Program-made: the position numbers and the translations under genes
Assembly: GCF_036346615.1 (NCBI RefSeq)
Contig: NZ_CP107836.1
Coordinates: 6,386,001-6,450,000, forward strand
DNA length: 64,000 bases
Reading direction: 5' to 3'
Origin: Streptomyces sp. NBC_00523
Lineage (GTDB): Bacteria > Actinomycetota > Actinomycetes > Streptomycetales > Streptomycetaceae
Part shown: one piece after another, positions 53,240 through 62,103 of the stretch
Position numbering within the stretch: position 1 is the first letter of the stretch
How the letters are laid out: each line of letters opens with the position of its first letter
The notes under the pieces: model-generated
Databases searched by the model: none
Told to the model about the DNA's origin: nothing
Seen by the model: only the letters and a program-made list of their open reading frames with translations

Positions 53240-54730
53240 TCAGCCGTCGCGGTCCCCGCCGAGCAGCGGCCCGGCCGCCCGTTCCAGTACGGAGCCGACC
53301 CGCTCCCACGCCGTCAGATCCCGCTCCACCGCCTCCAGGAGCACGTCCTCACCGGTGTCCCAGCCCGCCGCGACCGCGACCGGGTCCGCCCCCGTCGCCG
53401 CCGAAGCGGCGAGCGCCGCCGCCCCGAGCGCCACCAGCTCCCCGGCCCCCGGCACGATCACCGGCCGCCCGGACAACCGTCGTACGGTCTCCACCCACAC
53501 GCGCCCCCGCGCCCCGCCGCCGATCAGCCGCAGCGGACGGGCCACCGCCTCGGGGTCCGCCGGGTCGAGACCGCAGGCCCGCGACAGCTCGTCGAGCGCC
53601 CGCAGCACGGTCACCACCGCGCCCTCGTAGGCGGCGCCGAGCAGTTGCTGCGGGGTCGTGTCGTGCCGCAGTCCGGTGAGGAGACCGGCCGCCGTCGGCA
53701 GGTCCGGGGTGCGCTCGCCGTCCAGGTACGGCAGCAGCACCGCCTCGCCGCCGGGCACGGCGTCATTGCGGTCCAGGCCCAGCAGGGCGGCCACCTTGTC
53801 CACGGCGAGCGTGCAGTTGAGGGTGCAGGCCAGCGGCAGATACGTGCCGTCCGCCGCCGCGAACCCGGAGAGCGCCGCCGACCCCGGCCGGGTCCGGGAC
53901 GCGGCGAAGACCGTGCCCGAGGTGCCCAGGCTCAGCACCGGGTGGTCCAGCAGCCCCGCACCGCCCAGGCCAAGACCGACGGCGGCGCTCATGTTGTCCC
54001 CGGTGCCCGCCGCGACGGCGATCCCGGCGGGCAGGCCCAGCGCCTCGGCGGCCGCGTCCGTCAGTGAACCGACGCGCGCCCCGCCGCTCGGCGCCACCTC
54101 GGGGAGCAGCGCCGGGTCGAGGCCGATGAGCTCCAGCAGCTCCGGGTCGTAGGCGCCGGTCGCGGTGGAGTACCAGCAGGTGCCCGAGGCGTCGCCCGGG
54201 TCGGTGACGGCCCGGCCGGACAGCCGCTCGGTCAGGAAGTCGTGCGGGAGGCGCACGGCGGCGGCCGCCGCGGCGGTCTCCGGCTCGTTCTCCCGCAGCC
54301 ACTGCCACTTCGACGCGGTCATCGCGGCCACCGGGACGGAACCGGTGCGCGCGGTCCAGGCGTCCGGGCCGCCGAGTGCGGCGGTGAGCGCGGCGGCCTG
54401 CGGGGCGGACCGGGTGTCGTTCCACAGCAGGGCCGGGCGCAGCGGACGGCCCTCGGCGTCCAGGACGACCAGGCCGTGCTGCTGACCGGCGACCGCGATG
54501 CCGATCACGTCGGCCGGGGCGGTCCCGGACTCCTTCAGCCCGGCGGCGACCGCGTCGCGCAGGGCCTGCCACCAGACCTCGGGGTCGCTCTCGCGCGCAC
54601 CGCCCTCGCCGGTGACCACGTGCGGGGCGCGGCCGACGGCGAGCAGCCGGCCGGTGGCGGTGTCGGTGAACGCCGCCTTGGTGGACTGGGTGGAGCTGTC
54701 CACACCGATGACGACGGTATGCGGCGGCAT
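53240..54730 (-). CDS. xylB: xylulokinase
   Basis: 496-residue FGGY-family kinase that phosphorylates D-xylulose to xylulose 5-phosphate for the pentose phosphate pathway. It shows the N-terminal phosphate loop IGVDSSTQSTKA, the substrate stretch GIAVAGQQHGLV and LLWNDTRS, catalytic Asp in GTGDNMSAAVG, and the FGGY signature region YLDGERTPDLP with RLIGGGARGRVW. ATG 54730 is chosen for GAGG upstream and because it begins directly at the first strand. It is divergent from xylA over 229 nt, so both can be controlled by the nearby ROK repressor. Confidence 0.94.
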   Translation of the reverse strand: MPPHTVVIGVDSSTQSTKAAFTDTATGRLLAVGRAPHVVTGEGGARESDPEVWWQALRDAVAAGLKESGTAPADVIGIAVAGQQHGLVVLDAEGRPLRPALLWNDTRSAPQAAALTAALGGPDAWTARTGSVPVAAMTASKWQWLRENEPETAAAAAAVRLPHDFLTERLSGRAVTDPGDASGTCWYSTATGAYDPELLELIGLDPALLPEVAPSGGARVGSLTDAAAEALGLPAGIAVAAGTGDNMSAAVGLGLGGAGLLDHPVLSLGTSGTVFAASRTRPGSAALSGFAAADGTYLPLACTLNCTLAVDKVAALLGLDRNDAVPGGEAVLLPYLDGERTPDLPTAAGLLTGLRHDTTPQQLLGAAYEGAVVTVLRALDELSRACGLDPADPEAVARPLRLIGGGARGRVWVETVRRLSGRPVIVPGAGELVALGAAALAASAATGADPVAVAAGWDTGEDVLLEAVERDLTAWERVGSVLERAAGPLLGGDRDG

Positions 54731-54959
54731 GGCTGACCTCATTCGCTGATGTATTTGATCGTACGCAAAACAAATTACGTGATCGAACCCGTCCGGAACA
54801 GGTCTCGTTCCGGGTTCGCGGCGGCGGTGCGCGGACGTCTCCGCTCCAGGGGCTTTACGTCGCCCGGGCCGCCCGTGCATGATTAGTCATGACAGTGAAC
54901 AAATTGAGGTTCGGCCGCCCGACCGGCTGCGGACCCACGGCCCCGAAGGCGGCACCACC
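54731..54959. promoter_or_regulatory. xylB-xylA divergent promoter region
   Basis: This 229-nt region contains two AT-rich islands beside the two genes. Next to xylB, ATTTG (54753) and CAAAT (54771) form a dyad within a sequence that includes AACAAATTA. Next to xylA, AACAAATTG (54898) repeats the same motif, and CATGA-ttag-TCATG (54878-54891) is a perfect small dyad. The shared AACAAATT motif at both ends is a candidate site for the ROK regulator. Confidence 0.5.
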
Positions 54960-56129
54960 ATGACGGAACGCTTCGCACCGACCCCCGAGGACAAGTTCAC
55001 CTTCGGCCTGTGGACCGTGGGCTGGCAGGGCCGCGACCCCTTCGGTGACGCGACGCGCGCCGCGATCGACCCGGTCGACTCCGTCCAGCGCCTCGCCGAG
55101 CTGGGCGCGTACGGCGTCACCTTCCACGACGACGACCTGATCCCCTTCGGCTCCTCGGACACCGAGCGCGAGGGCATCGTCAAGCGCTTCCGCCAGGCGC
55201 TCGACGCGGCCGGTCTCGTGGTCCCCATGGCCACGACGAACCTCTTCACGCACCCCGTCTTCAAGGACGGCGCGTTCACCGCCAACGACCGCGAGGTCCG
55301 CCGCTACGCCCTGCGCAAGACCATGCGCAACATCGACCTGGCCGTCGAGCTGGGCGCCACCACCTACGTCGCCTGGGGCGGCCGGGAGGGCTCCGAGTCC
55401 GGCGCCGCCAAGGACATCCGCGTCGCGCTCGACCGCATGAAGGAGGCCTTCGACCTCCTGGGCGACTACGTCACCGAGCAGGGCTACGACCTGAAGTTCG
55501 CCATCGAGCCCAAGCCGAACGAGCCCCGCGGCGACATCCTCCTCCCCACCATCGGCCACGCCCTCGCCTTCATCGAGCGCCTGGAGCGCCCCGAGATGGT
55601 CGGCGTCAACCCCGAGGTCGGGCACGAGCAGATGGCCGGGCTGAACTTCCCGCACGGCATCGCCCAGGCCCTGTGGGCGGGCAAGCTCTTCCACATCGAC
55701 CTCAACGGCCAGTCCGGCATCAAGTACGACCAGGACCTCCGCTTCGGCGCCGGTGACCTGCGCCAGGCGTTCTGGCTGGTCGACCTCCTGGAGAACTCCG
55801 ACTACGCCGGCCCGCGCCACTTCGACTTCAAGCCGCCGCGCACCGAGGACTACGACGGCGTCTGGGCCTCCGCCGCCGGCTGCATGCGTAACTACCTCAT
55901 CCTCAAGGAGCGCGCCGCCGCCTTCCGTGCCGACCCGGCCGTCCAGGACGCCCTGCGCGCCTCCCGCCTGGACGAGCTGGCCCAGCGCACCGCCGAGGAC
56001 GGCGTGGCCGGACTGCTCGCCGACCGTTCCGCGTTCGAGGAGTTCGACGTGGACGCGGCGGCCGAGCGCGGCATGGCCTTCGAGGCCCTGGACCAGCTGG
56101 CGATGGACCACCTGCTCGGCGTCCGCTGA
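54960..56129 (+). CDS. xylA: xylose isomerase
   Basis: 389-residue class I xylose isomerase, the usual Streptomyces length. It interconverts D-xylose and D-xylulose with two divalent metals. Signatures include FTFGLWTVGWQGRDPFG, TFHDDDLIPFG (catalytic His-Asp), AWGGREGSESG, the metal-binding FAIEPKPNEPRGD, NPEVGHEQMAG and FHIDLNGQSGIKYDQD, all intact. ATG 54960 gives the standard MTERFAPTPEDKFTFGL start; the open frame extends 27 codons further into the promoter. It would also isomerise xylose released by the GH31 enzyme. Confidence 0.97.
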   Translation: MTERFAPTPEDKFTFGLWTVGWQGRDPFGDATRAAIDPVDSVQRLAELGAYGVTFHDDDLIPFGSSDTEREGIVKRFRQALDAAGLVVPMATTNLFTHPVFKDGAFTANDREVRRYALRKTMRNIDLAVELGATTYVAWGGREGSESGAAKDIRVALDRMKEAFDLLGDYVTEQGYDLKFAIEPKPNEPRGDILLPTIGHALAFIERLERPEMVGVNPEVGHEQMAGLNFPHGIAQALWAGKLFHIDLNGQSGIKYDQDLRFGAGDLRQAFWLVDLLENSDYAGPRHFDFKPPRTEDYDGVWASAAGCMRNYLILKERAAAFRADPAVQDALRASRLDELAQRTAEDGVAGLLADRSAFEEFDVDAAAERGMAFEALDQLAMDHLLGVR

Positions 56130-56143
56130 CACACGGGCAAGGA

Positions 56144-56178
56144 AGAGGGGGCGGACGCACTGTGCGTCCGCCCCCTCT
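56144..56178 (+). terminator. bidirectional terminator between xylA and ROK repressor gene
   Basis: A 16-bp perfect stem (56144-56159 with 56163-56178; AGAGGGGGCGGACGCA arm), 3-nt loop, followed by TCTCGTT. It lies 15 nt after the xylA stop and 18 nt before the convergent repressor stop. Confidence 0.9.
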
Positions 56179-56196
56179 CGTTGCTTCGCGCACGTC

Positions 56197-57438
56197 TCAG
56201 GCAGGCGCCGGACGGGCGTACGCCACCGGGTCGGCCAGCACATCCGTCATCACCAGCGCCGCCGCACCCCGCGCCGCGTCCCCCGCGACCGACGACGCGC
56301 GCAGCCGGCCCGCACCGGGCGCCCAGAGCCCGGACACCACGCGGCCCGTCAGCTCCTCGTCCGCCGGAGCGGCCAGCCACGGCATCAGGTTCCGGTAGAT
56401 CCCGCCGAGCACCACCGCGTCCGGGTCGAGCAGATTGACCGCCCCCGACAGCACCCGGCCCAGCATCCGCCCGGCCTCCGCGACCGCGCCGACCGCCCGC
56501 TCGTCGCCCGCCCGCACCCGCTTCTCCAGCTCCGCGACCCCGAGCCCACCGCCCCCGTCGACCCCGGCCGCCCGCAGCAGCGCCGCCTGCCCCGCGTACT
56601 GCTCCAGGCAGCCGCGCGAACCGCACCGGCACTGCGGACCGCTCGGGTCCACCACCACATGGCCGATCTCCCCGGCGAAGCCGTGCGCCCCGCGCAGCAG
56701 CTCGCCGTCGATGACCAGCGCACCGCCCACGCCGATCTCACCGGTCAGATAGAGGAAGCTGCGGATGCGCTCCAGGCCGCCGAACCACAGCTCGGCCAGG
56801 GCCGCCAGATTCGCCTCGTTCTCCGAGCGGACCGGCAGCTCCTGGTGGCCCGGGTGCTCCGAGGTCAGCGCGGCGGCGAACAGCTCCTCGGCCGGGACCT
56901 GGTTCCAGCCCAGGTTCGGCGCCTGGCGGACCGCGCCGCCCGAGACCAGGCCCGGTAGCGCCAGGGCCACGCCGACCGGATACAGCTCCTGCTCCCGCGC
57001 CGAGTCCAGGGTGCGCGCGGCGATCCCGGCCGCCCTGGCCAGCACCTCGGCGGGCGGGGTGCCCCGGTTGTCCAGGTGCTCGGTGAGGCGGACCCGGCCG
57101 GTCCCGGCGAGGTCGACCACGCACACCGACACGTAGTCGATGTTGACCTCGACCCCGAGCCCGGCCGGCCCGGTGCGCGCCGTCTTGAGCGCGGTCCCGG
57201 GGCGGCCGGCCTGCCCGCTGAACGTCTTGCCGGACTCGGTCAGGAATCCGGTTTCGAGCAGCTGCTCGACCAGCGAGGACACGGCGGCCCGGGTCAGCCC
57301 CACGCGCGCGGCGACCCCGGCCCGGGTCGCCTCGCCCTCGCCCTCGTCGCGGACGGCCCGCAGCACGAGGCTCAGATTGCTGCGCCGGACGGTGTCCTTG
57401 TCGGCCTTGGGCCCCAGCGGTGTGAGGTTGCTCTTCAT
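56197..57438 (-). CDS. ROK-family transcriptional repressor, XylR-like
   Basis: 413-residue regulator. An N-terminal winged helix (NLSLVLRAVRDEGEGEATRA, then AARVGLTRAAVSSLVEQLL) is fused to a ROK sugar-kinase-like domain with the phosphate loop region GLGVEVNIDYVSV, ALPGLVSGG, the signature GEIGVGGALVIDGELLRGAHG (split here) and a zinc-type motif CRCGSRGCLEQYA. Convergent with xylA. It is the likely xylose-responsive repressor of the xylA/xylB divergent promoter. ATG 57438 gives the standard start before the HTH. Confidence 0.9.
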   Translation of the reverse strand: MKSNLTPLGPKADKDTVRRSNLSLVLRAVRDEGEGEATRAGVAARVGLTRAAVSSLVEQLLETGFLTESGKTFSGQAGRPGTALKTARTGPAGLGVEVNIDYVSVCVVDLAGTGRVRLTEHLDNRGTPPAEVLARAAGIAARTLDSAREQELYPVGVALALPGLVSGGAVRQAPNLGWNQVPAEELFAAALTSEHPGHQELPVRSENEANLAALAELWFGGLERIRSFLYLTGEIGVGGALVIDGELLRGAHGFAGEIGHVVVDPSGPQCRCGSRGCLEQYAGQAALLRAAGVDGGGGLGVAELEKRVRAGDERAVGAVAEAGRMLGRVLSGAVNLLDPDAVVLGGIYRNLMPWLAAPADEELTGRVVSGLWAPGAGRLRASSVAGDAARGAAALVMTDVLADPVAYARPAPA

Positions 57439-57485
57439 ATCGGTCCTGAGCCTATGCGATTCCGTACGCCAGTACGGGCGTGCGA

Positions 57486-57509
57486 GGCCGGGGCCACCCG
57501 GCCCCGGCC
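57486..57509 (-). terminator. terminator hairpin after DUF305 gene
   Basis: A perfect 10-bp stem (GGCCGGGGCC, 57486-57495, with 57500-57509) and 4-nt loop begin 4 nt past the DUF305 stop on the minus strand. Confidence 0.8.
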
Positions 57510-57513
57510 CGCC

Positions 57514-58164
57514 TCAGGACGCGGACGCCCCGCGCTCCTTGAGCATGTCCGCCATGAGCGCGATCTCCGACTTCTGGGCCAGGGCCATGCCCGACGCCAG
57601 ATTCCGGATCTCCTCGGTCTTCGCCGCGGAGGCCGCGGCCTGGGCCATCTCGGCGCCGGACTTGTGGTGTGCGGTCATCAGCTTCAGGAAGAGGATCTCG
57701 GCGTCCCTGCCCTTGGCCGCCCGCAGCTTGTCGAGTTCGGCGTCGGTGGCCATGCCGGGCATCAGCGCGCCGTCACCGCGCGGGGTGAAGGTGTGCCCCA
57801 TCCATGCCATGGGCGGCCCGGGGGAGCTCTTCGCCCGGCCCCACATCTCCAGCCAGCCGAGCAGCATGCCGCGCTGGTTGGCCTGGGTGTTGATGATGTC
57901 GAACGCCAGCCGCCGCACCGCCTCGTCCGCGGTGCGGTCCCGGACGATGAACGCCATCTCGACCGCCTGCTGGTGGTGGACCGCCATGTCGCGCGCGAAC
58001 CCCACGTCCGCCGAGGACTCGGCCGGTGCGGAGGCGGAGGCCGCCGCCGCGGGTGCCGACGTCGAAGGGCGTACGAGGGTCAGCGCGATCAGAGCGAGCG
58101 CCAGCAGCAGCACCGCACCGCCGGCCAGCACCAGGGGCCGCGAGGTGCGCGGCGCGGCCGTCAC
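57514..58164 (-). CDS. DUF305 domain protein
   Basis: 216-residue membrane-anchored protein with an N-terminal signal-anchor (about 10-30) and an extracytoplasmic four-helix DUF305 domain of ferritin-like type. Two paired His motifs are evident: FARDMAVHHQQAVEMA and LMTAHHKSGAEMA, plus Met-rich stretches (PPMAWMGHTF, LMPGMATD). His/Met enrichment suggests copper or another soft metal, as proposed for the family. GTG 58164 overlaps the DUF3105 stop (GTGA), so the two are coupled. Function is unproven. Confidence 0.88.
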   Translation of the reverse strand: MTAAPRTSRPLVLAGGAVLLLALALIALTLVRPSTSAPAAAASASAPAESSADVGFARDMAVHHQQAVEMAFIVRDRTADEAVRRLAFDIINTQANQRGMLLGWLEMWGRAKSSPGPPMAWMGHTFTPRGDGALMPGMATDAELDKLRAAKGRDAEILFLKLMTAHHKSGAEMAQAAASAAKTEEIRNLASGMALAQKSEIALMADMLKERGASAS

Positions 58165-58811
58165 TTGGCGATCCCGCCGGTGCAGGCGGCGCCCGGCTCC
58201 GGGGTCTGCGGGCCCTGCACGTACTTCGTGAAGAACTGCGCGACGCGGGCGTCCGTGGCGCTCTTCACCGTGAGCTGCTTCCCCCAGGCGCTGAGCATCA
58301 GCGGCGCCGCCTGGTCCTCGACCGGGCTCATCAGCGAGTACGGCGTGTCCGCCACCCGCTCGTTCAGCTTCTTGATGTCGGCGGGCTTCGCCCTGCTGGT
58401 GTACGTGACCCACACCGCGCCGTGCTCCAGCGAGTGGACGGCGTTCTCCTTCGGTATGGCCTGGGTGTAGACGTCACCGTCGCAGTTCATCCACACGGGG
58501 TTGTGGTCGCCGCCGACCGGCGGGTTCATCGGGTAGTCGACCGTCTTCTCCACATGGTTCTGCGTGAGCTTGTCCCAGCTCTTCTCGCCGGTGACGGGCG
58601 AGGTCTTGGCCTGGGCCTCGGCCTTGTCCTGCTCATCGGCCGCGTTCATCAGGTAGCCGCCCCCGACGACGAGCCCGGCGACCACCAGCACGCCGACGGA
58701 GAGCGTGATGATGCGGGAGCGGCGCTCACGGGCCCGCTCCTGGCGGCGGGCCTCCTCCAGCTTGGCGCGACGGGCGGCGGAGGCGTTGTTCTGCTTGTTG
58801 GCGGTGGCCAT
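58161..58811 (-). CDS. DUF3105 domain membrane protein
   Basis: 216-residue protein with a charged cytoplasmic N-terminus (about 1-35, predicted coiled helix), one transmembrane segment (ITLSVGVLVVAGLVVGGGYL) and an extracytoplasmic DUF3105 domain. The domain signature includes PPVGGDHNPVWMNCDGDVYT and AVHSLEHGAVWVTY, with conserved His and Cys residues that could bind metal. It pairs with DUF305 in many actinobacteria. ATG 58811 has AAGGACC upstream. Confidence 0.9.
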   Translation of the reverse strand: MATANKQNNASAARRAKLEEARRQERARERRSRIITLSVGVLVVAGLVVGGGYLMNAADEQDKAEAQAKTSPVTGEKSWDKLTQNHVEKTVDYPMNPPVGGDHNPVWMNCDGDVYTQAIPKENAVHSLEHGAVWVTYTSRAKPADIKKLNERVADTPYSLMSPVEDQAAPLMLSAWGKQLTVKSATDARVAQFFTKYVQGPQTPEPGAACTGGIAK

Positions 58812-58906
58812 GAGGGGTCCTTCGGTTCAGCGGATCGTGGGACGGAGTGCGTACGGCAGGGGGAGCCGCCGCACCCGGGAACGGGCACGGGGCATCCCCG
58901 GCCGTC

Positions 58907-59326
58907 CTAGGTCCGCTGAATCTGGAGGCGCAGGGGGTCGATCTCTCCGACCGCGTCGTTGGAGGGCCCCCGTATGGACGCGCCGCCGGTCAGGGGGCGG
59001 TGCGGGAGCAGCGCCACGGCCGCCGAGGGGACCGCCGCCGGGCCCGGCTGGGCGCGCAGCACGACGGGCGGCGCATGATCCGAGGCGTCGTGGCAGGAGT
59101 CCCCCACGCCCCGGTCGCGGGGGGTGTCGGCCACCACGACCCGGACCACCGTGAGGTCGGTCGGCTCCGCGAGGGCCGAGGCGGGGGCGTACTCGGAGGG
59201 GGAGTGGGGGCGTACGGACTGGGGCGCGCAGCACGAGACGAGCGCGACCAGGACGAACAGCCAGGCGAGCACGACCGGCGCACCGGTGCCGCGCAGCCGC
59301 TCCGCCCCCTCGCTCACCCTGTTCAT
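58907..59326 (-). CDS. small exported protein, possible lipoprotein, unknown function
   Basis: 139-residue protein. A hydrophobic segment (VVLAWLFVLVALVSCC) could be a signal-anchor or, with LVSC as a weak lipobox, a lipoprotein signal. The rest is short, Pro/Ala/Val-rich and without a recognised domain. ATG 59326 is preferred, though an in-frame ATG three codons upstream is equally possible and neither has a strong ribosome site. It stands 95 nt upstream of the DUF3105 gene in the same direction and may lead that operon. Confidence 0.6.
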   Translation of the reverse strand: MNRVSEGAERLRGTGAPVVLAWLFVLVALVSCCAPQSVRPHSPSEYAPASALAEPTDLTVVRVVVADTPRDRGVGDSCHDASDHAPPVVLRAQPGPAAVPSAAVALLPHRPLTGGASIRGPSNDAVGEIDPLRLQIQRT

Positions 59327-59442
59327 CCCGCACATCGTACGCGGTGCGTTGAAGATTCAAGCAGTGCGGCGGAGGCAGCGGTGAAGCTGTGCATCCACGG
59401 AGGGCCGGACCGGTTTCGGCCATGGCGAGATAGTGTGCCCCG

Positions 59443-60279
59443 GTGACCACGCAATCGAACGTATCTGCGGGCTGGTATCCGGATCCGCACGGCGCCCCTC
59501 AGCTGCTGCGCTACTGGGACGGTTCCCAGTGGACGGAGCACACCCACTCCGCGGACGGCCAGGCCCCGGCTCCCGCGCAGTCGACGCCGCAGCCGCAGCC
59601 GCAGGCCCAGGTGCCGCAGCAGCCCGCGGCCGTTCCGCAGCAGGGGGCCCCGCAGCACCCGCAGGGCGGCGCCCCCGGCGGCTCGCTCTTCAATCAGCAG
59701 GTCCTGGTCGTGAACCAGAAGGCCAAGCTGATCGAGGTGACGAACGAGTACAGCGTCTTCGATCAGCACGGCAACACCATCGGCTCGGTCGTCCAGGTCG
59801 GCCAGGGCGCCCTGCGCAAGGTGCTGCGGTTCCTGACCAGCATCGACCAGTACCTGACCCACCGCCTGGAGATCCGCGACGCCTACGGCCAGCCGCAGCT
59901 GCTGCTGACCCGCCCGGCGAAGTTCATCAAGTCCCGGGTCGTCGTGGAGCGCCCCGACGGTCAGCCGGTCGGCGAGATCGTCCAGCAGAACGCCATCGGC
60001 AAGATCAACTTCGCGATCATGGCCGGCGGTCAGCAGATCGGTGCGATCAAGGCCGAGAACTGGCGCGCCTGGAACTTCGCGATCGTGGACCACAACGACC
60101 AGGAGATCGCCCGGATCACCAAGACCTGGGAAGGGCTCGCGAAGACGCTGTTCACAACGGCGGACAACTACGTCCTCCAGATCCACTACCAGCTGCCCGA
60201 GCCGCTGCTGAGCCTCGTGGTGGCGACGGCCCTGACCGTGGACACCGCCCTCAAGCAGGACGCCCGCGGCCTCGGCTGA
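59443..60279 (+). CDS. phospholipid scramblase-related (LURP-like) protein with N-terminal DUF2510
   Basis: 278-residue protein. Residues 9-34 are a DUF2510 module (AGWYPDPHGAPQLLRYWDGS). A Pro/Gln-rich linker (about 40-85) follows, then a tubby/scramblase-like beta-barrel (about 90-278) with VVNQKAKLIEVTNEY, FLTSIDQYLTHRLEI and the C-terminal hydrophobic strand LLSLVVATALTVDTAL. Family members bind membrane lipids, but scrambling activity is not established for bacterial forms. Start is GTG 59443 with a weak ribosome site. A terminator hairpin follows. Confidence 0.85.
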   Translation: MTTQSNVSAGWYPDPHGAPQLLRYWDGSQWTEHTHSADGQAPAPAQSTPQPQPQAQVPQQPAAVPQQGAPQHPQGGAPGGSLFNQQVLVVNQKAKLIEVTNEYSVFDQHGNTIGSVVQVGQGALRKVLRFLTSIDQYLTHRLEIRDAYGQPQLLLTRPAKFIKSRVVVERPDGQPVGEIVQQNAIGKINFAIMAGGQQIGAIKAENWRAWNFAIVDHNDQEIARITKTWEGLAKTLFTTADNYVLQIHYQLPEPLLSLVVATALTVDTALKQDARGLG

Positions 60280-60299
60280 GCCCGGTTCCGTACGCCTGC

Positions 60300-60333
60300 C
60301 CGCCCGCGCCCCTCACCGGAGGAGCGCGGGCGG
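60300..60333 (+). terminator. terminator hairpin after scramblase-like gene
   Basis: A 10-bp perfect stem (CCGCCCGCGC, 60300-60309, with 60324-60333) encloses a further CCTC/GAGG pairing in the loop, 20 nt after the stop. Confidence 0.75.
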
Positions 60334-60395
60334 CGCTGTGTCCGGGGGTGCCTCCGGGGACGCTGATCCCCGGGACCGGTTTCGATCCAGGTGTT

Positions 60396-60407
60396 TTACT
60401 TGTGTAA
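60396..60407 (+). promoter_or_regulatory. candidate MarR operator/promoter of FUSC operon
   Basis: TTAC-ttgt-GTAA is a short perfect dyad in an AT-rich island, 19 nt before the GTG start of the FUSC gene. GTAATAC here could serve as the -10 region, so the message would have a very short leader. No Shine-Dalgarno sequence is visible. Confidence 0.4.
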
Positions 60408-60426
60408 TACCTGTTAAAGTGAATGA

Positions 60427-62103
60427 GTGAGCGATACAACCATCAGGTCCGCCAGGCCCGCCGTCCGCAGACTCCCGCTGACCGGCCCGCTGCGCCTGAA
60501 CCGGCCGTCCGACATGTGGTTCAAGCCCGCAACCAGCGTCGTCGTGGCCACCGCGATACCCAACTTGGTGCTCCTCGCCCTCGGCCGGCTCGACCTGGTG
60601 ATGTACACGATGGCCGGCTCGCTCTGCGCGCTGTACGGCCACAACCTCCCGTACGCCCGCCGCGCCGGCACCGTCGCCGGGGTCGTCCTCGGCATGACCG
60701 CCGGCCTCGGCACCTCCCTCGTCGTCGCCTCGCTCACCACCTCCACCGCCGTGCTCATCGCGGTCGGCGCACTCCTCGCCGCTGGGCAGAAGCTGCTCTG
60801 CGACGCGACCCGGATCGGCCCGCCCGGACCGGTGATCTTCACCTTCGTGAGCTCCGCCGCGCTGTTCGTCCCCCAGACGCTCGCCCAGGTCCCCGGCCAC
60901 CTCGCCCTCACCCTCGGAGCGGGCGCCGTCGCCTGGCTCGTCGCCGTCGTCGCCCCCGCGCTCGTCCGCCGCGACGGCCCCGAACGCCGCGCCACCGCCC
61001 GCGCCCTCAACGCCGCCGCCGCGCACGCCGCCGACCCGGGCCACGCCACCCGCCGCGCCGCCGTCGCCGCCGTGCACGCCGCCTGGCAGACCCTCCTCGC
61101 CGCCGGCCGCCCCACCGTGGCCCGCCGCGCCCTCGAACGCCTCGTCGTCCACGCCGAGACCTCGGTCCTCGCGGGCACCCCCGACCCCGCCGACGCCGGC
61201 CGGCTCCGTGAGTGGGCCCGGCGCACCCGCGCCCGGGGCCCCGTGCCCACCCCGCCGCCCGCCCCCGGCACCGGCGCCGAACTCTTCGGGCTCGACGCCG
61301 AACGCACCGCCCGCCGCGGCTCGTTCCGTACGCTGCTGCGCGGCCTCGCCCCCGGCTCCCCGCTCCTCCCGGTCGCCGCCCGCACGCTCGTCGGCTGCGC
61401 CCTGGCCGGGTACGTCTGCTCGGCGGTGGGCGTCGGCCGTCCGTACTGGGCGCTCGTCACCGCCGCCTCCCTCTACCAGGCCAACGTCACGCTCTCCTGG
61501 AACCGGACGCTCCAGCGCACCCTCGGCAACCTCATCGGCGTCCTGGTCTTCGCCGCCGTCCTCCCGGCCGCCCGCGCCACCCCGCTCGCCCTCATCGGCT
61601 TCTGCCTCCTCTTCGCCTTCGCGGCCGAGGCGCTGATCACCCGCAACTACTGGCTCGGCTCCGTCGCCGTGACCCCGATGGCCCTCCTCGTCCTGGAGTA
61701 CGCGGGCAGCCACCCGGCCGGCGAGCTGATCGGCGACCGGGTCCTCGACACCGTGATCGGGGCCGGCGTCGGCTTCCTCGCCGCCGTCCTGGTCACCAAC
61801 CGCCGCGCCACCGGCCGCGTCGAGCGCGCGCTGGCCGACGCCGAACGCGCCCGCGCCCACGCCGTGCGGACCCTCGCCGCGCCGGAGCCCGCGCCCGCCG
61901 CCCTGGACGCCGCCCGCCGACAGCTCACCGGCAGCCTGGTCGAGCTGCGCGAGGCGGACGACACCGCGGCCGGTGAGTGGTGGCAGCCCGCCCTGGCGCG
62001 GGAGGCGGTGCTCGCCGCCGAGCAGGCCGGACACCGTACGCTCGCGGCGACAGCACAACGGCAGGGGTGGAGCGCCCCCGCCCAGGAGAACGGAGCGGTG
62101 TGA
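60427..62103 (+). CDS. FUSC-family membrane transporter
   Basis: 558-residue inner-membrane protein with two blocks of about five to six transmembrane segments (about 35-180 and 315-460) separated by a hydrophilic, Ala/Arg-rich region, the FUSC (fusaric acid/aromatic acid exporter) layout. The second block has GRPYWALVTAASLYQANVT and RTLGNLIGVLVFA, the typical FUSC core. GTG 60427 lacks a ribosome site and may be used on a nearly leaderless transcript. Its stop overlaps the MarR start (GTGA), so regulator and exporter are coupled. It probably exports a phenolic or aromatic acid sensed by the regulator. Confidence 0.88.
   Translation: MSDTTIRSARPAVRRLPLTGPLRLNRPSDMWFKPATSVVVATAIPNLVLLALGRLDLVMYTMAGSLCALYGHNLPYARRAGTVAGVVLGMTAGLGTSLVVASLTTSTAVLIAVGALLAAGQKLLCDATRIGPPGPVIFTFVSSAALFVPQTLAQVPGHLALTLGAGAVAWLVAVVAPALVRRDGPERRATARALNAAAAHAADPGHATRRAAVAAVHAAWQTLLAAGRPTVARRALERLVVHAETSVLAGTPDPADAGRLREWARRTRARGPVPTPPPAPGTGAELFGLDAERTARRGSFRTLLRGLAPGSPLLPVAARTLVGCALAGYVCSAVGVGRPYWALVTAASLYQANVTLSWNRTLQRTLGNLIGVLVFAAVLPAARATPLALIGFCLLFAFAAEALITRNYWLGSVAVTPMALLVLEYAGSHPAGELIGDRVLDTVIGAGVGFLAAVLVTNRRATGRVERALADAERARAHAVRTLAAPEPAPAALDAARRQLTGSLVELREADDTAAGEWWQPALAREAVLAAEQAGHRTLAATAQRQGWSAPAQENGAV

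Noticed and set aside
45327..57438. Additional copies of the LacI operator near xylA/xylB or the GH31 gene
   Set aside because: Only the four listed sites have the CGAAGCGCTTCG core; the xyl promoter lacks it.
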